Part shown: positions 9,282 to 16,275 of the stretch, in pieces
How positions within the stretch are numbered: position 1 is the stretch's first letter
Layout: every line of letters starts with the position of its first letter
Assembly: GCA_946545765.1 (NCBI GenBank)
Contig: CAMNNS010000021.1
Coordinates: forward strand, 1 to 17,462
DNA from: an uncultured Bacteroidales bacterium
GTDB lineage: Bacteria > Bacteroidota > Bacteroidia > Bacteroidales > UBA932
DNA: 17,462 nucleotides
Direction of reading: 5' to 3'
Notes under the pieces: model-generated
What the model saw: the letters and a program-made list of their open reading frames with translations, nothing else
What the model was told of the DNA's origin: nothing
Databases searched by the model: none
Position numbers and translations under genes: made by a program

Positions 9282-11300
9282 ATGAGAAAATTTTTAATGA
9301 TAATGGGGATTACTTTTTCTTTGTTTCCCCTTGTAATAAGTTCATGTTCAAGTGAAAAAGAATCTAATATGAATCAAAAATTTACATTTATCGTGGAAGA
9401 GTTTGCAGATTTACAAATTTTAAAGTATCAAATTCCCGATTGGGATTCTCTAACTTTTAACCAAAAGGCTTTTTTATATTATACTTCAGAAGCCGCTAAA
9501 TGTGGAAGAGATATAGTTTTTGATCAGTTTGGGAAATACAATCTAAAGATTAGAAGAGTATTAGAAAAGATTATCAAAGAGTATAATGGTGACCAATCCG
9601 CAAAAGATTATCAAGATTTTATAGTTTATGCAAAAAGGGTATTTTTTAGTAATGGTATTCATCACCATTATGGAGAGCATAAGTTTTTCCCAGAGTGTTC
9701 TCAAGATTATTTTAAATCTTTAATGGAGAGTACAGGGCAGGGAGAGTTAGCAGATGAACTTTTGCCTATTATCTATGATCCTGCTATTTATCCATTTAGA
9801 AGAAGTAATGATACTAAATCCGACATGGTGTTGAATTCTGCAGTCAATTTCTATGAGGGGGGATTGACTCAAAAGGAGGTAAATGATTTTTATAATAAAA
9901 TGGAAGATCCATCTGATCCTCATCCAATATCTTATGGGTTGAATAGCAAGCTTGTGAAAGAAAATGGGAAAATTTATGAGAAAGTTTGGAAGATAGGGGG
10001 TTTATATTCTAATAGTATTTCAAAAATAGTTGAAAATCTGAATAAAGCACGTGATTATGCAGAGACAGATGGGCAGAAAAACACTATAGATTTATTAGTC
10101 AAATATTATACAACTGGTGATTTAAGAGTTTGGGACGAGTATAATATTCAATGGGTTGATGATGGTGCTAAAGTAGTTGATTTTACCAACGGATTTATAG
10201 AAGACTATGACGATCCATTAGGAAGAAAGGCTACTTGGGAAGGTCTTGCAGATTTTAAAGACCTTGGTGCAAGTAAAAGGACAGAGGCTATTAGTGCTGA
10301 GGCACAATGGTTTGAGAATAATTCTCCTGTAGATAGTAAATATAAAAAAGAGAAAGTTACCGGAATTAGTGCAAAAGTTATAAATGTAACAGCTTTAGGT
10401 GGCTCATGTTATCCTTCTACCCCAATTGGAATAAATCTTCCAAATGCAGATTGGATTAGAAAAGAATATGGCTCTAAGTCTGTTACAATTGCTAACATAA
10501 CAGATGCATACGATAAAGCTTCTCAAGAGTCTCCAAAGAGTATTTTAAAAGAATTTGCTTGGGACGAAGCAGAGGTACAAAGGGCTAAAGATTATGGTAT
10601 CCTTACAAGTAATCTTCATACAGACCTTCATGAGTGTTTAGGACACGCATCGGGACAAATTATGCCAGGTGTAGGTGCTAATTCGCTTAAAGAATTTGGT
10701 TCTGCTTTAGAAGAGGCAAGAGCAGATCTTTTTGCTTTATATTATCTTGGAGACAAGAAACTTGTCGAGATGGGGATCCTACCTAATGAGGAGGCTTTTA
10801 AAGCCGAATATGATAGTTATATCCGTAATGGTTTGTTTACTCAGTTTACAAGAATAGAGCTTGGTAATAAAAATACAGAGGCTCATATGCAAAATAGAAA
10901 ATTAGTAGCAGAGTGGGTTTACGAAAATGGTGTAGCAGAGAATGTTATTGAGAAGAAAGTTAGAGATGGGAAAACATTTTTTGTAATTAACGATTATCAT
11001 AAACTCCGTAATTTATTTGGAAAATTATTAGCAGAGATTCAGAGAATTAAATCAGAAGGCGATTATTTGGCAGGGAAAAAATTGATAGAAACCTATGCCG
11101 TTAATATAGATCCAGAACTTCATAAGGAGGTTTTAGATAGATATGCTACCCTAAATCTTAAACCTTACAGAGGATTTGTGAATCCAGATATACTACCTGT
11201 TGAGAAAGATGGTAAGATTGTTGATTTTAAGGTTGTTTATGTTGATGACTTTTTAAAGCAACATTTAGCTTATGGTGAGAAATACTCATTTGAAGATTAA
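9282..11300 (+). CDS. Dipeptidyl peptidase III (peptidase M49), lipoprotein
   Basis: A 672-residue zinc exopeptidase that removes dipeptides from the N-terminus of short peptides. Seen, from the ATG at 9282: a lipoprotein signal with lipobox ISSC ending at Cys22; the M49 zinc motif HECLGH at 450-455, the variant with Cys known from Bacteroides DPP III; and EEARAD at 477-482, which supplies the third zinc ligand. Length matches bacterial DPP III (about 675). An in-frame TTG at 9264 would add six residues ahead of a complete signal peptide, so I prefer the ATG. The lipid anchor suggests an envelope location, which fits a role in digesting peptides taken up or released by other peptidases. The next gene starts inside its 3' end, so the two are very probably co-transcribed. 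I see no convincing promoter upstream. Confidence 0.93.
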   Translation: MRKFLMIMGITFSLFPLVISSCSSEKESNMNQKFTFIVEEFADLQILKYQIPDWDSLTFNQKAFLYYTSEAAKCGRDIVFDQFGKYNLKIRRVLEKIIKEYNGDQSAKDYQDFIVYAKRVFFSNGIHHHYGEHKFFPECSQDYFKSLMESTGQGELADELLPIIYDPAIYPFRRSNDTKSDMVLNSAVNFYEGGLTQKEVNDFYNKMEDPSDPHPISYGLNSKLVKENGKIYEKVWKIGGLYSNSISKIVENLNKARDYAETDGQKNTIDLLVKYYTTGDLRVWDEYNIQWVDDGAKVVDFTNGFIEDYDDPLGRKATWEGLADFKDLGASKRTEAISAEAQWFENNSPVDSKYKKEKVTGISAKVINVTALGGSCYPSTPIGINLPNADWIRKEYGSKSVTIANITDAYDKASQESPKSILKEFAWDEAEVQRAKDYGILTSNLHTDLHECLGHASGQIMPGVGANSLKEFGSALEEARADLFALYYLGDKKLVEMGILPNEEAFKAEYDSYIRNGLFTQFTRIELGNKNTEAHMQNRKLVAEWVYENGVAENVIEKKVRDGKTFFVINDYHKLRNLFGKLLAEIQRIKSEGDYLAGKKLIETYAVNIDPELHKEVLDRYATLNLKPYRGFVNPDILPVEKDGKIVDFKVVYVDDFLKQHLAYGEKYSFED

Positions 11301-12105
11301 AAGATATATCTTTTTAGCAATTATTTTCTACCTCTCTATATTCTCTGTTTCGGCACAAAATACTGAGAGTTATAAAAGGGGGGTAGAGAATAATTTAAAA
11401 CTTATTTGCAACACTGTTCCCGATTCGTTAATTATTAACAGAATTTTATCTTATATGGACAGTGTTGTTACTACTGGTTTACAGTTATTTGATTTTGCCG
11501 ATGTCGCTTATGAACTATTCTATCCTAATGAAAGTAAATATTCAAATGATGAATATTTGATCCCTATTGTTCAACGGGTAGTTGCTTATAACGATACAGA
11601 TAAAAACAAAAAAATAAGGTATCAACTAATACTAAATGATATTTGTAAGAACAGAGTAGGAGAGAAAGTTTCAGATTTTAAATATCTTAATCGCGATGGG
11701 GAAATTGATAGTTTATATTCATCTTCTACAGAGTTCACTCTGATTATTTTTGGTAGTACAGATTGCAATTTTTGCAAAGCTCTCAAAAAAAGATTGATTT
11801 CTAATAAGATGTTCAAAAATATGTTTACAAGTAAACTTTTGAATATCATCTTTATAAACTCTCAAAGAGATATTAGTTTCAGAAGATGGAGAGAGGTTTT
11901 CTTTCCTGAGTTTATAATTAGTGCTTACGATGTCAATGGGGTCCTTACAGGTGCTACCTTTAACTATAAGAATGCTTCTCACCCGATGTTTAATATTAAA
12001 ACACTACCTGTAATATACCTTTTGGATAGAGATAAAAAAGTTCTGCTGAAAGAGAAAAGAATTGGCGAGATTGAAAATTTTCTCAAAAAAAATTTGGAAA
12101 ATTAA
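11272..12105 (+). CDS. Periplasmic thioredoxin-fold protein, DUF5106-like
   Basis: A 277-residue exported protein. Seen: an N-terminal hydrophobic signal ending VSA before QNTES; a helical region to about residue 125 resembling DUF5106; then a thioredoxin-like domain starting at NRVGEKVSDF, with the redox pair C165-N-F-C168 after FGSTD and a typical Pro in TLPVIYLLD towards the end. Bacteroidota have many such TlpA/DUF5106 proteins, thought to act on disulfides in the periplasm; the substrate is unknown. The ATG at 11272 overlaps the M49 gene by 29 bases. A TTG at 11290 would give a cleaner signal peptide (MKIKRYIFLA) and an 11-base overlap. Either way translation is probably coupled to DPP III. 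The DUF5106 identification rests on recalled family features. Confidence 0.8.
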   Translation: MVRNTHLKIKRYIFLAIIFYLSIFSVSAQNTESYKRGVENNLKLICNTVPDSLIINRILSYMDSVVTTGLQLFDFADVAYELFYPNESKYSNDEYLIPIVQRVVAYNDTDKNKKIRYQLILNDICKNRVGEKVSDFKYLNRDGEIDSLYSSSTEFTLIIFGSTDCNFCKALKKRLISNKMFKNMFTSKLLNIIFINSQRDISFRRWREVFFPEFIISAYDVNGVLTGATFNYKNASHPMFNIKTLPVIYLLDRDKKVLLKEKRIGEIENFLKKNLEN

Positions 12106-12123
12106 ATTAAAGCGTTACCTTTG
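12093..12123 (+). promoter_or_regulatory. Bacteroidota-type promoter for the reverse rubrerythrin gene
   Basis: TTTG at 12093-12096 and a perfect TACCTTTG at 12116-12123 are separated by 19 bases. The -33 box lies inside the last codons of the upstream gene. Transcription would start near 12130, leaving a leader of roughly 65 bases. Confidence 0.75.
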
Positions 12124-12140
12124 TTTAGAATTATTCTAAA
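12124..12140. promoter_or_regulatory. PerR-box-like operator
   Basis: TTTAGAAT-T-ATTCTAAA is a perfect 17-bp palindrome that begins directly after the -7 element and covers the expected start of transcription. Its inner 15 bases differ from the PerR consensus TTATAATNATTATAA at two symmetric positions only. PerR is a Fur-family metal repressor that is released by peroxide, and it controls reverse rubrerythrin in Clostridium acetobutylicum. Binding by PerR here is inferred; another Fur-family protein is possible. Confidence 0.55.
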
Positions 12141-12195
12141 TTAGATTAATCGGAATAGTTAAAACAAAATATTAACAATTAATACGTAAATTATT

Positions 12196-12750
12196 ATGAA
12201 TAAGAAATTTAGATGTACAGTATGTGGTTATATCCACGAAGGTAACGATGCTCCAGATTTTTGTCCACAATGTAAAGCTCCAAAAGCGAAATTTGTAGAA
12301 GTTAAAGAAGAAGCAGGAAAAAGAGTCTATGCCGATGGTCATGTGATAGGTGTTGCAAAAGGTTGTGACGAAGAGATTATGGAGGGTTTAAAAGCTAATT
12401 TTATGGGCGAGTGTACAGAAGTAGGTATGTATTTAGCAATGTCTCGTCAGGCAGATAGAGAGGGTTATCCAGAAATAGCTGAAGCTTTTAAAAGATATGC
12501 TTTTGAAGAGGCAGAACATGCAGCAAAATTTTGCGAACTTTTAGGTGAAATGGTTTGGGATACAAAAACTAATTTGGAAAAGAGAATTGAGGCCGAAGCT
12601 GGTGCATGTGAGGGTAAGAAAATGATAGCAACTAAGGCTAAACAACTTAATCTCGATGCAATTCACGACACTGTTCACGAAATGGCTAAAGACGAAGCAA
12701 GACATGGACAAGGCTTTGAGGGGTTGTATAATAGATTTTTCAAAAAATAG
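12196..12750 (+). CDS. Reverse rubrerythrin (rubredoxin domain N-terminal, diiron domain C-terminal)
   Basis: A 184-residue peroxide-detoxifying protein that reduces hydrogen peroxide (and possibly oxygen) to water, using electrons passed through a rubredoxin iron. Seen: the rubredoxin-like site Cys7, Cys10, Cys23, Cys26 (C-T-V-C and C-P-Q-C); then a ferritin-like four-helix domain with Glu72/Glu75 near GECTEVGMY, E105-x-x-H108, a Glu-rich third helix near 132-139, and E167-x-x-H170. In classical rubrerythrin the rubredoxin domain is at the C-terminus; here the order is reversed, as in the clostridial revRbr proteins. It is a cytoplasmic protein with no signal peptide. It is transcribed from its own promoter with a PerR-like palindrome at the start site and closed by an intrinsic terminator, so it is probably a peroxide-inducible single gene. 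Confidence 0.95.
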   Translation: MNKKFRCTVCGYIHEGNDAPDFCPQCKAPKAKFVEVKEEAGKRVYADGHVIGVAKGCDEEIMEGLKANFMGECTEVGMYLAMSRQADREGYPEIAEAFKRYAFEEAEHAAKFCELLGEMVWDTKTNLEKRIEAEAGACEGKKMIATKAKQLNLDAIHDTVHEMAKDEARHGQGFEGLYNRFFKK

Positions 12751-12771
12751 TATAAATATTTATTTGAATCT

Positions 12772-12805
12772 AAAGGGATAGAGTTTTGTTTCTCTATCCT
12801 TTTTT
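12772..12805 (+). terminator. Intrinsic terminator after reverse rubrerythrin
   Basis: AAAGGGATAGAG (12772-12783) pairs with CTCTATCC plus the following T's (12792-12803) as a stem of up to 12 bp with one G-U pair and an 8-base loop, running into six T's at 12800-12805. It ends just before the next promoter, whose -33 TTTG lies in the loop. Confidence 0.88.
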
Positions 12806-12814
12806 ATATATTTG
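12785..12814 (+). promoter_or_regulatory. Bacteroidota-type promoter for rplY-pth
   Basis: TTTG (12785-12788) and TATATTTG (12807-12814), a perfect -7 match, are 18 bases apart. The GC-rich run CAGCCGC follows at once in otherwise AT-rich DNA and may be a discriminator of the kind seen at growth-rate-controlled promoters. The -33 box is embedded in the preceding terminator. Confidence 0.75.
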
Positions 12815-12825
12815 CAGCCGCATAA

Positions 12826-12879
12826 ATGCCTTTTATACATTGTGCATGGGTGCAATGGGGTCTGGAAAAGCCAGACTGA
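12826..12879 (+). promoter_or_regulatory. Structured rplY leader with two hairpins and a 17-codon ORF
   Basis: The roughly 80-base leader holds two stem-loops: CATT.GCA pairing with TGCAATG (12838-12857), and GTCTGG-AAAAG-CCAGAC (12860-12876, 6 bp). The same stretch is an open frame from the ATG at 12826, a few bases after the expected transcription start, to a TGA at 12877-12879. It encodes MPFIHCAWVQWGLEKPD, and the second hairpin ends exactly at the last sense codon. Whether the peptide is made, or L25 binds the RNA as it binds 5S rRNA, cannot be told from sequence. Confidence 0.35.
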
Positions 12880-12901
12880 GTAACACTTTAAATTTATTGA
12901 T

Positions 12902-13516
12902 ATGCAAACAATTACATTAAAAGCTTGTACTAGAAAAATTGGTACAAAACATGATTTAAAACTTGTTAGAAGAGCAGGGAATGTTCCTTGTATTATTTAT
13001 GGAAATGGTGCTGAGCATCTTGATATTGCTATAGCCCTTTCAGATGTTAAAAAAGTAACAGATACTCCTAAGTCGTATATTATTCATGTAGAATTGGAGG
13101 GTAAAGTTTTCCCTTGTATTTTGCATGATGCTCAATATGATCCAATTACAGATGAGCCTATCCATGTAGATTTTTTATCAATCTCAGAAAACAAACCAGT
13201 TGATATAGCAGTTCCTGTAAATATTGTTGGTAATGCTGAGGGTGTTAAACAAGGTGGAAGGCTTAGAGTAGGTGTTAGAAAAGTAAAAATTTCTGGTCAA
13301 TTAGATAAATTGCCAGATATGATAGATGTTGATGTTACAAATTTAGCTGTTGGTAAAGCAATATATGCCGGCGATATAGAGGTAGAAGGTTGTAAAGTTA
13401 TCTCTCCTAAGAAACTTATGGTTTGCGAGGTTAAGATGACACGTAATGTGATTGCTGCCGCTGCTGCTGAGGCCGCTGCATCTGCAGAAGAGGCTAAGAA
13501 AGAGGAGAAGAAATAA
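12902..13516 (+). CDS. rplY: 50S ribosomal protein L25 (TL5/Ctc type)
   Basis: A 204-residue 5S rRNA-binding protein of the large ribosomal subunit, of the long form related to Thermus TL5 and Bacillus Ctc. Seen: an N-terminal L25 domain to about residue 95 with VPCIIYG, ILHDAQYDPITDEPIHVDFL and the link ISENKPVDIAVPV; then the C-terminal TL5/CTC beta domain with GVKQGGRLRVGVRKVKISG; and finally a low-complexity Ala-rich then Lys/Glu-rich tail (about 184-204), common in Bacteroidota L25. It heads an operon with pth, 19 bases downstream, a pairing widespread in bacteria, and is driven by the promoter at 12785-12814. Confidence 0.96.
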   Translation: MQTITLKACTRKIGTKHDLKLVRRAGNVPCIIYGNGAEHLDIAIALSDVKKVTDTPKSYIIHVELEGKVFPCILHDAQYDPITDEPIHVDFLSISENKPVDIAVPVNIVGNAEGVKQGGRLRVGVRKVKISGQLDKLPDMIDVDVTNLAVGKAIYAGDIEVEGCKVISPKKLMVCEVKMTRNVIAAAAAEAAASAEEAKKEEKK

Positions 13517-13535
13517 TATCTCTCTTTTATAGAAT

Positions 13536-14156
13536 ATGGCAGGGGGAAAGTATCTCATAGTAGGATTAGGTAATGTAGGTATAGAGTACGATAATACCCG
13601 TCACAATATCGGTTTTATGGTGTTAGACAAACTCATAGAGGGGTCTAACACCATTTTTAATGTTGGTAGGTTAGGCTCAACATGCTCAATATCGCATAGA
13701 GGGAATAAGCTTATCCTTTTAAAGCCATCTACTTATATGAATTTGAGTGGCAAAGCTGTTAATTATTGGTTGCAAGAAGAGGGGATTAAAATAGAGAATC
13801 TGTTGATAATTTGCGACGACCTTGCACTCCCTATAGGAGCATTAAGATTGAGAAAAAGTGGGAGTGATGGTGGGCATAACGGCTTAGCGAATATTGCTCA
13901 AACTCTCTCAACTACAAATTTTTCTCGTTTGAGGATTGGAATAGGTTCAGAGTTTAATAGAGGTGGTCAAATAGATTATGTATTAGGGAAACTTTCATCG
14001 CAAGAGAGAGAACAATTAGAACCGGTAATAAAAAAAGCTTGTCAGGCTATAAAAGATTTCTCTTTTATTGGTGTTGATAGGGCAATGAATATTTGTAACA
14101 CTAAAATTAAAAATCAAGAATCTAAAACTGACGACTCGAATCAGGAGGGAAATTAA
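13536..14156 (+). CDS. pth: Peptidyl-tRNA hydrolase
   Basis: A 206-residue cytoplasmic enzyme that cleaves the ester bond of peptidyl-tRNA that has dropped off ribosomes, recycling tRNA. Seen: IVGLGN with Asn13; the catalytic His23 in NTRHNIGF; KPSTYMNLSG with Met68-Asn69; Asp94 in CDDLALP; and SGSDGGHNGL with Asn115. These match E. coli Asn10, His20, Met67/Asn68, Asp93 and Asn114. A polar tail of about 20 residues extends beyond the usual end. It follows rplY by 19 bases and its stop codon overlaps that of the convergent hslR, so no terminator separates the two transcripts. Confidence 0.97.
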   Translation: MAGGKYLIVGLGNVGIEYDNTRHNIGFMVLDKLIEGSNTIFNVGRLGSTCSISHRGNKLILLKPSTYMNLSGKAVNYWLQEEGIKIENLLIICDDLALPIGALRLRKSGSDGGHNGLANIAQTLSTTNFSRLRIGIGSEFNRGGQIDYVLGKLSSQEREQLEPVIKKACQAIKDFSFIGVDRAMNICNTKIKNQESKTDDSNQEGN

Positions 14157-14542
14157 AATCCTTCCATTAGTTTATCTATCTCTCTTCTCTCCTTTTTTGT
14201 CGGCCTTCCGCTTCCTCTTTCTCTTTTCATAAAAAGAGTCTCGATTGGTGCAATAAGTTTATCCAATTCTGTTTGTGGTGTGATATTGGTTGCGTATTGC
14301 TCTACTAATTTAGCTCCTTGTCTTTTATCTATAGGCTCTATAACCAAATACTTATAATGAACAGCTCCTTTTCTAACCTCAATATTATCCCCTTTCTTTA
14401 TATCCTTTGAAGATTTAGCGACATCTCCATTAAGTAAGACTCTATTATTTCGGCACGCATCAGCAGCTTCAGATCTTGTTTTAAATACTCTGATTGCCCA
14501 TAAATATTTGTCAATCCTAACACTATCCATATTTTTATTCAT
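14153..14542 (-). CDS. hslR: S4-domain RNA-binding protein, Hsp15 family
   Basis: A 129-residue protein with an N-terminal S4 RNA-binding domain (about 7-65: VRIDKYLWAIRVFKTRSEA, then NRVLLNGDVAKSSKDIKKGD) and a basic C-terminal tail with GRPTKKERREIDKL. E. coli Hsp15 binds stalled 50S subunits carrying peptidyl-tRNA, which makes its position end-to-end with pth suggestive. The ATG at 14542 lies within the last codons of the upstream gene (8-base overlap, ATGAATAA), so translation is probably coupled. A second in-frame ATG four codons later is also possible. It is the last gene of the minus-strand operon. Confidence 0.9.
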   Translation of the reverse strand: MNKNMDSVRIDKYLWAIRVFKTRSEAADACRNNRVLLNGDVAKSSKDIKKGDNIEVRKGAVHYKYLVIEPIDKRQGAKLVEQYATNITPQTELDKLIAPIETLFMKRERGSGRPTKKERREIDKLMEGF

Positions 14543-15410
14543 CTATAATCTTAGGTACACCATCTAATGATACTTTTAGAATCTTGCAACTTTGACTTTG
14601 AGAACTAATTGATATATCGCTTATCTCATGAGGAATAAGTGTAACTTCATTTTTTCCCATCCGGATCTCATTCATACCAGAATTAACTATTAGTTCTCCG
14701 GTAAGAGAAATTATATACATAAAGCTTTCTGTCTCATTTACAGCTATATTTTTCTGTTCGTTAGCCTCTATGTCTAATACTTCTATCTTCAAGATATTAT
14801 CTTCTGGAATAGAATAATCGGGAGTGTGCGAATTCAAGTTTAAGAAGTCTAAAGCCTCTGCAAAAAGTTCTTCATCTTCTATATTCATATCTATAGGGGA
14901 ATTTTGCCCTATCTCGATATATTCTATCCCCTTACCAATAGCAAAAGGTATTTCTGCAGGAATATAAAATAACTCTCCTGCTTCTGGTTCTATTTGGTTT
15001 AAAGCAGATTTTATATTACCGTTTAGCATTAGTTCGTATAATTCCTTAGCACTAATATCTTTTCTAAATCCTAAATAAAGCGTTGAGTCTTTTGCACTTT
15101 TTAGGATATAAATCACTCTCTCCTTACCCCAACAGTTCCATCTTTGCCAAGCGGTAGTATCTGAAGGTGATACAATTACATTACCCTCTTTATTATCCTT
15201 AATAATCTTAACCTGATATGGAAGAGACCCTCTGAAATAATTAAAAACTTTGTCCCCCAATAGATTGCCAAGATACGTGTCTATTACATCATCTAATGTA
15301 TTCCCATTAAGAAAGCCATTGCTGATAATAGAGTTTTCTCTACACGAGGAGGAGAATTGTGCCTCTTCCCCCTTTTTATCTTTGAATAAAAGTGGATATA
15401 ATTTTTTCAT
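14535..15410 (-). CDS. Degenerate class I mannose-6-phosphate isomerase homologue (probably not catalytic)
   Basis: A 291-residue cupin protein that lines up with bacterial class I phosphomannose isomerase, which interconverts mannose-6-P and fructose-6-P using zinc. Seen: N-terminal LYPLLFKD; SNGFLNGNTLDDVIDTYLG; then the zinc segments in altered form. The usual S-I-Q-V-H-P-D-D reads NVIVSPSD (77-84), so Gln is Ile79 and His is Ser81. The usual K-T-E-M-W-Y reads KERVIY (96-101), putting Arg98 at the Glu position. PAGxxHAIG reads PAEIPFAIG (151-159), with Phe156 for His. The IWGG region and the TYRxYDW region are also missing. A second cupin half follows. It probably acts as a sugar-binding or regulatory protein, or has lost function without decay of the frame. 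Its ATG overlaps the stop of the upstream gene (TAATG). Confidence 0.75.
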   Translation of the reverse strand: MKKLYPLLFKDKKGEEAQFSSSCRENSIISNGFLNGNTLDDVIDTYLGNLLGDKVFNYFRGSLPYQVKIIKDNKEGNVIVSPSDTTAWQRWNCWGKERVIYILKSAKDSTLYLGFRKDISAKELYELMLNGNIKSALNQIEPEAGELFYIPAEIPFAIGKGIEYIEIGQNSPIDMNIEDEELFAEALDFLNLNSHTPDYSIPEDNILKIEVLDIEANEQKNIAVNETESFMYIISLTGELIVNSGMNEIRMGKNEVTLIPHEISDISISSQSQSCKILKVSLDGVPKIIDE

Positions 15411-16270
15411 TATTTAAAAGAGTTCTTATAACAAGGTAATAATTTGTGTAGCAGATATATAGACACAGTTGTTGCTAATAATCCACCTATAACTATATAT
15501 ATGTAAAGGTTAGGATTATACCCGTATTGTATCAGAATTTTATCGAAACTATCAGTTAGCATTTCCTCAGGGATTATAGTTGAAAAGAGATATGCTGTAG
15601 CATTGTTTATAAGATGAATAAAAATAACACTCCATAAATTGTGGGTCCGATAATATATCCATCCTAAAAATAGCCCTATAAGTATTGCTCCAACCCCTTG
15701 ATATAAATTCAAATGGATTAACCCAAAAAGAAATGCGCTAAAGAATATAGGAAATACGGCTCCTTTAGAGTGGTGTAGCAATCCTCTCTCGATAATTCCC
15801 CTAAATAGAAATTCCTCTACAAATGGAGCACAAATAACAACTGTGATAAATTGATAGATATTTTTGTCATTCAGTTGTTTGTATAACTTCAAAAGTGCTT
15901 CGGGAATTTCAAATAAATTTGTTATGGGATCTATCGCAAATGAGATTGCTTGAGTAGCAATAAAGAGTAAAACAAATATTATTATTGTCCTACTTATCGG
16001 GATAGTTCTAAAAATATTTCTATTTAATACTACCTCTTTTTTCTCTTCAGATATATTATTCTTCTCTATATAACCCCTAATTAAGATATATATGAATAGG
16101 GGTGTCATCGGTAAGAGATACATTATAATTGGATTAACTTTTGTAAAGTTTTCTCCATACAATAGTACAAAGATAAATGTAGCACCAACTCCCCCTATGA
16201 AGATATTTATAAAAAGAAGGAGAATGGCTTCGTAGTATTTTGGGAGATAATATTTAAAAACTTTTAACAT
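15410..16270 (-). CDS. CPBP-family intramembrane glutamic protease (CAAX/Abi type)
   Basis: A 286-residue integral membrane protein with about seven or eight hydrophobic segments. Seen: the three CPBP motifs: E152-E153-x-x-x-R157 in VEEFLFRGII, FxxxH with His186 in FGLIHL, and HxxxN with His219 and Asn223 in IHLINN. The family contains the eukaryotic CAAX protease Rce1 and bacterial proteins linked to bacteriocin immunity or protein secretion; the substrate here is unknown. It lies between the nucleotidyltransferase (5-base gap) and the isomerase homologue (1-base overlap) in one operon, with no bacteriocin-like gene in view. Confidence 0.9.
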   Translation of the reverse strand: MLKVFKYYLPKYYEAILLLFINIFIGGVGATFIFVLLYGENFTKVNPIIMYLLPMTPLFIYILIRGYIEKNNISEEKKEVVLNRNIFRTIPISRTIIIFVLLFIATQAISFAIDPITNLFEIPEALLKLYKQLNDKNIYQFITVVICAPFVEEFLFRGIIERGLLHHSKGAVFPIFFSAFLFGLIHLNLYQGVGAILIGLFLGWIYYRTHNLWSVIFIHLINNATAYLFSTIIPEEMLTDSFDKILIQYGYNPNLYIYIVIGGLLATTVSIYLLHKLLPCYKNSFK

Positions 16271-16275
16271 AGATA

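Noticed and set aside
11622..11982. Two overlapping minus-strand frames of 75 and 87 codons inside the DUF5106 gene.
   Set aside because: The plus strand encodes a clear thioredoxin-like domain here; the antisense frames look random.
12838..12879. The possibility that the two hairpins in the rplY leader are part of a tRNA or known small RNA.
   Set aside because: There is no acceptor stem, T-loop GTTCRA sequence or CCA end, and the segment is too short for a tRNA.
13343..13558. A minus-strand frame of 71 codons across the rplY-pth junction.
   Set aside because: It is produced by the Ala/Lys/Glu-rich L25 tail read backwards.
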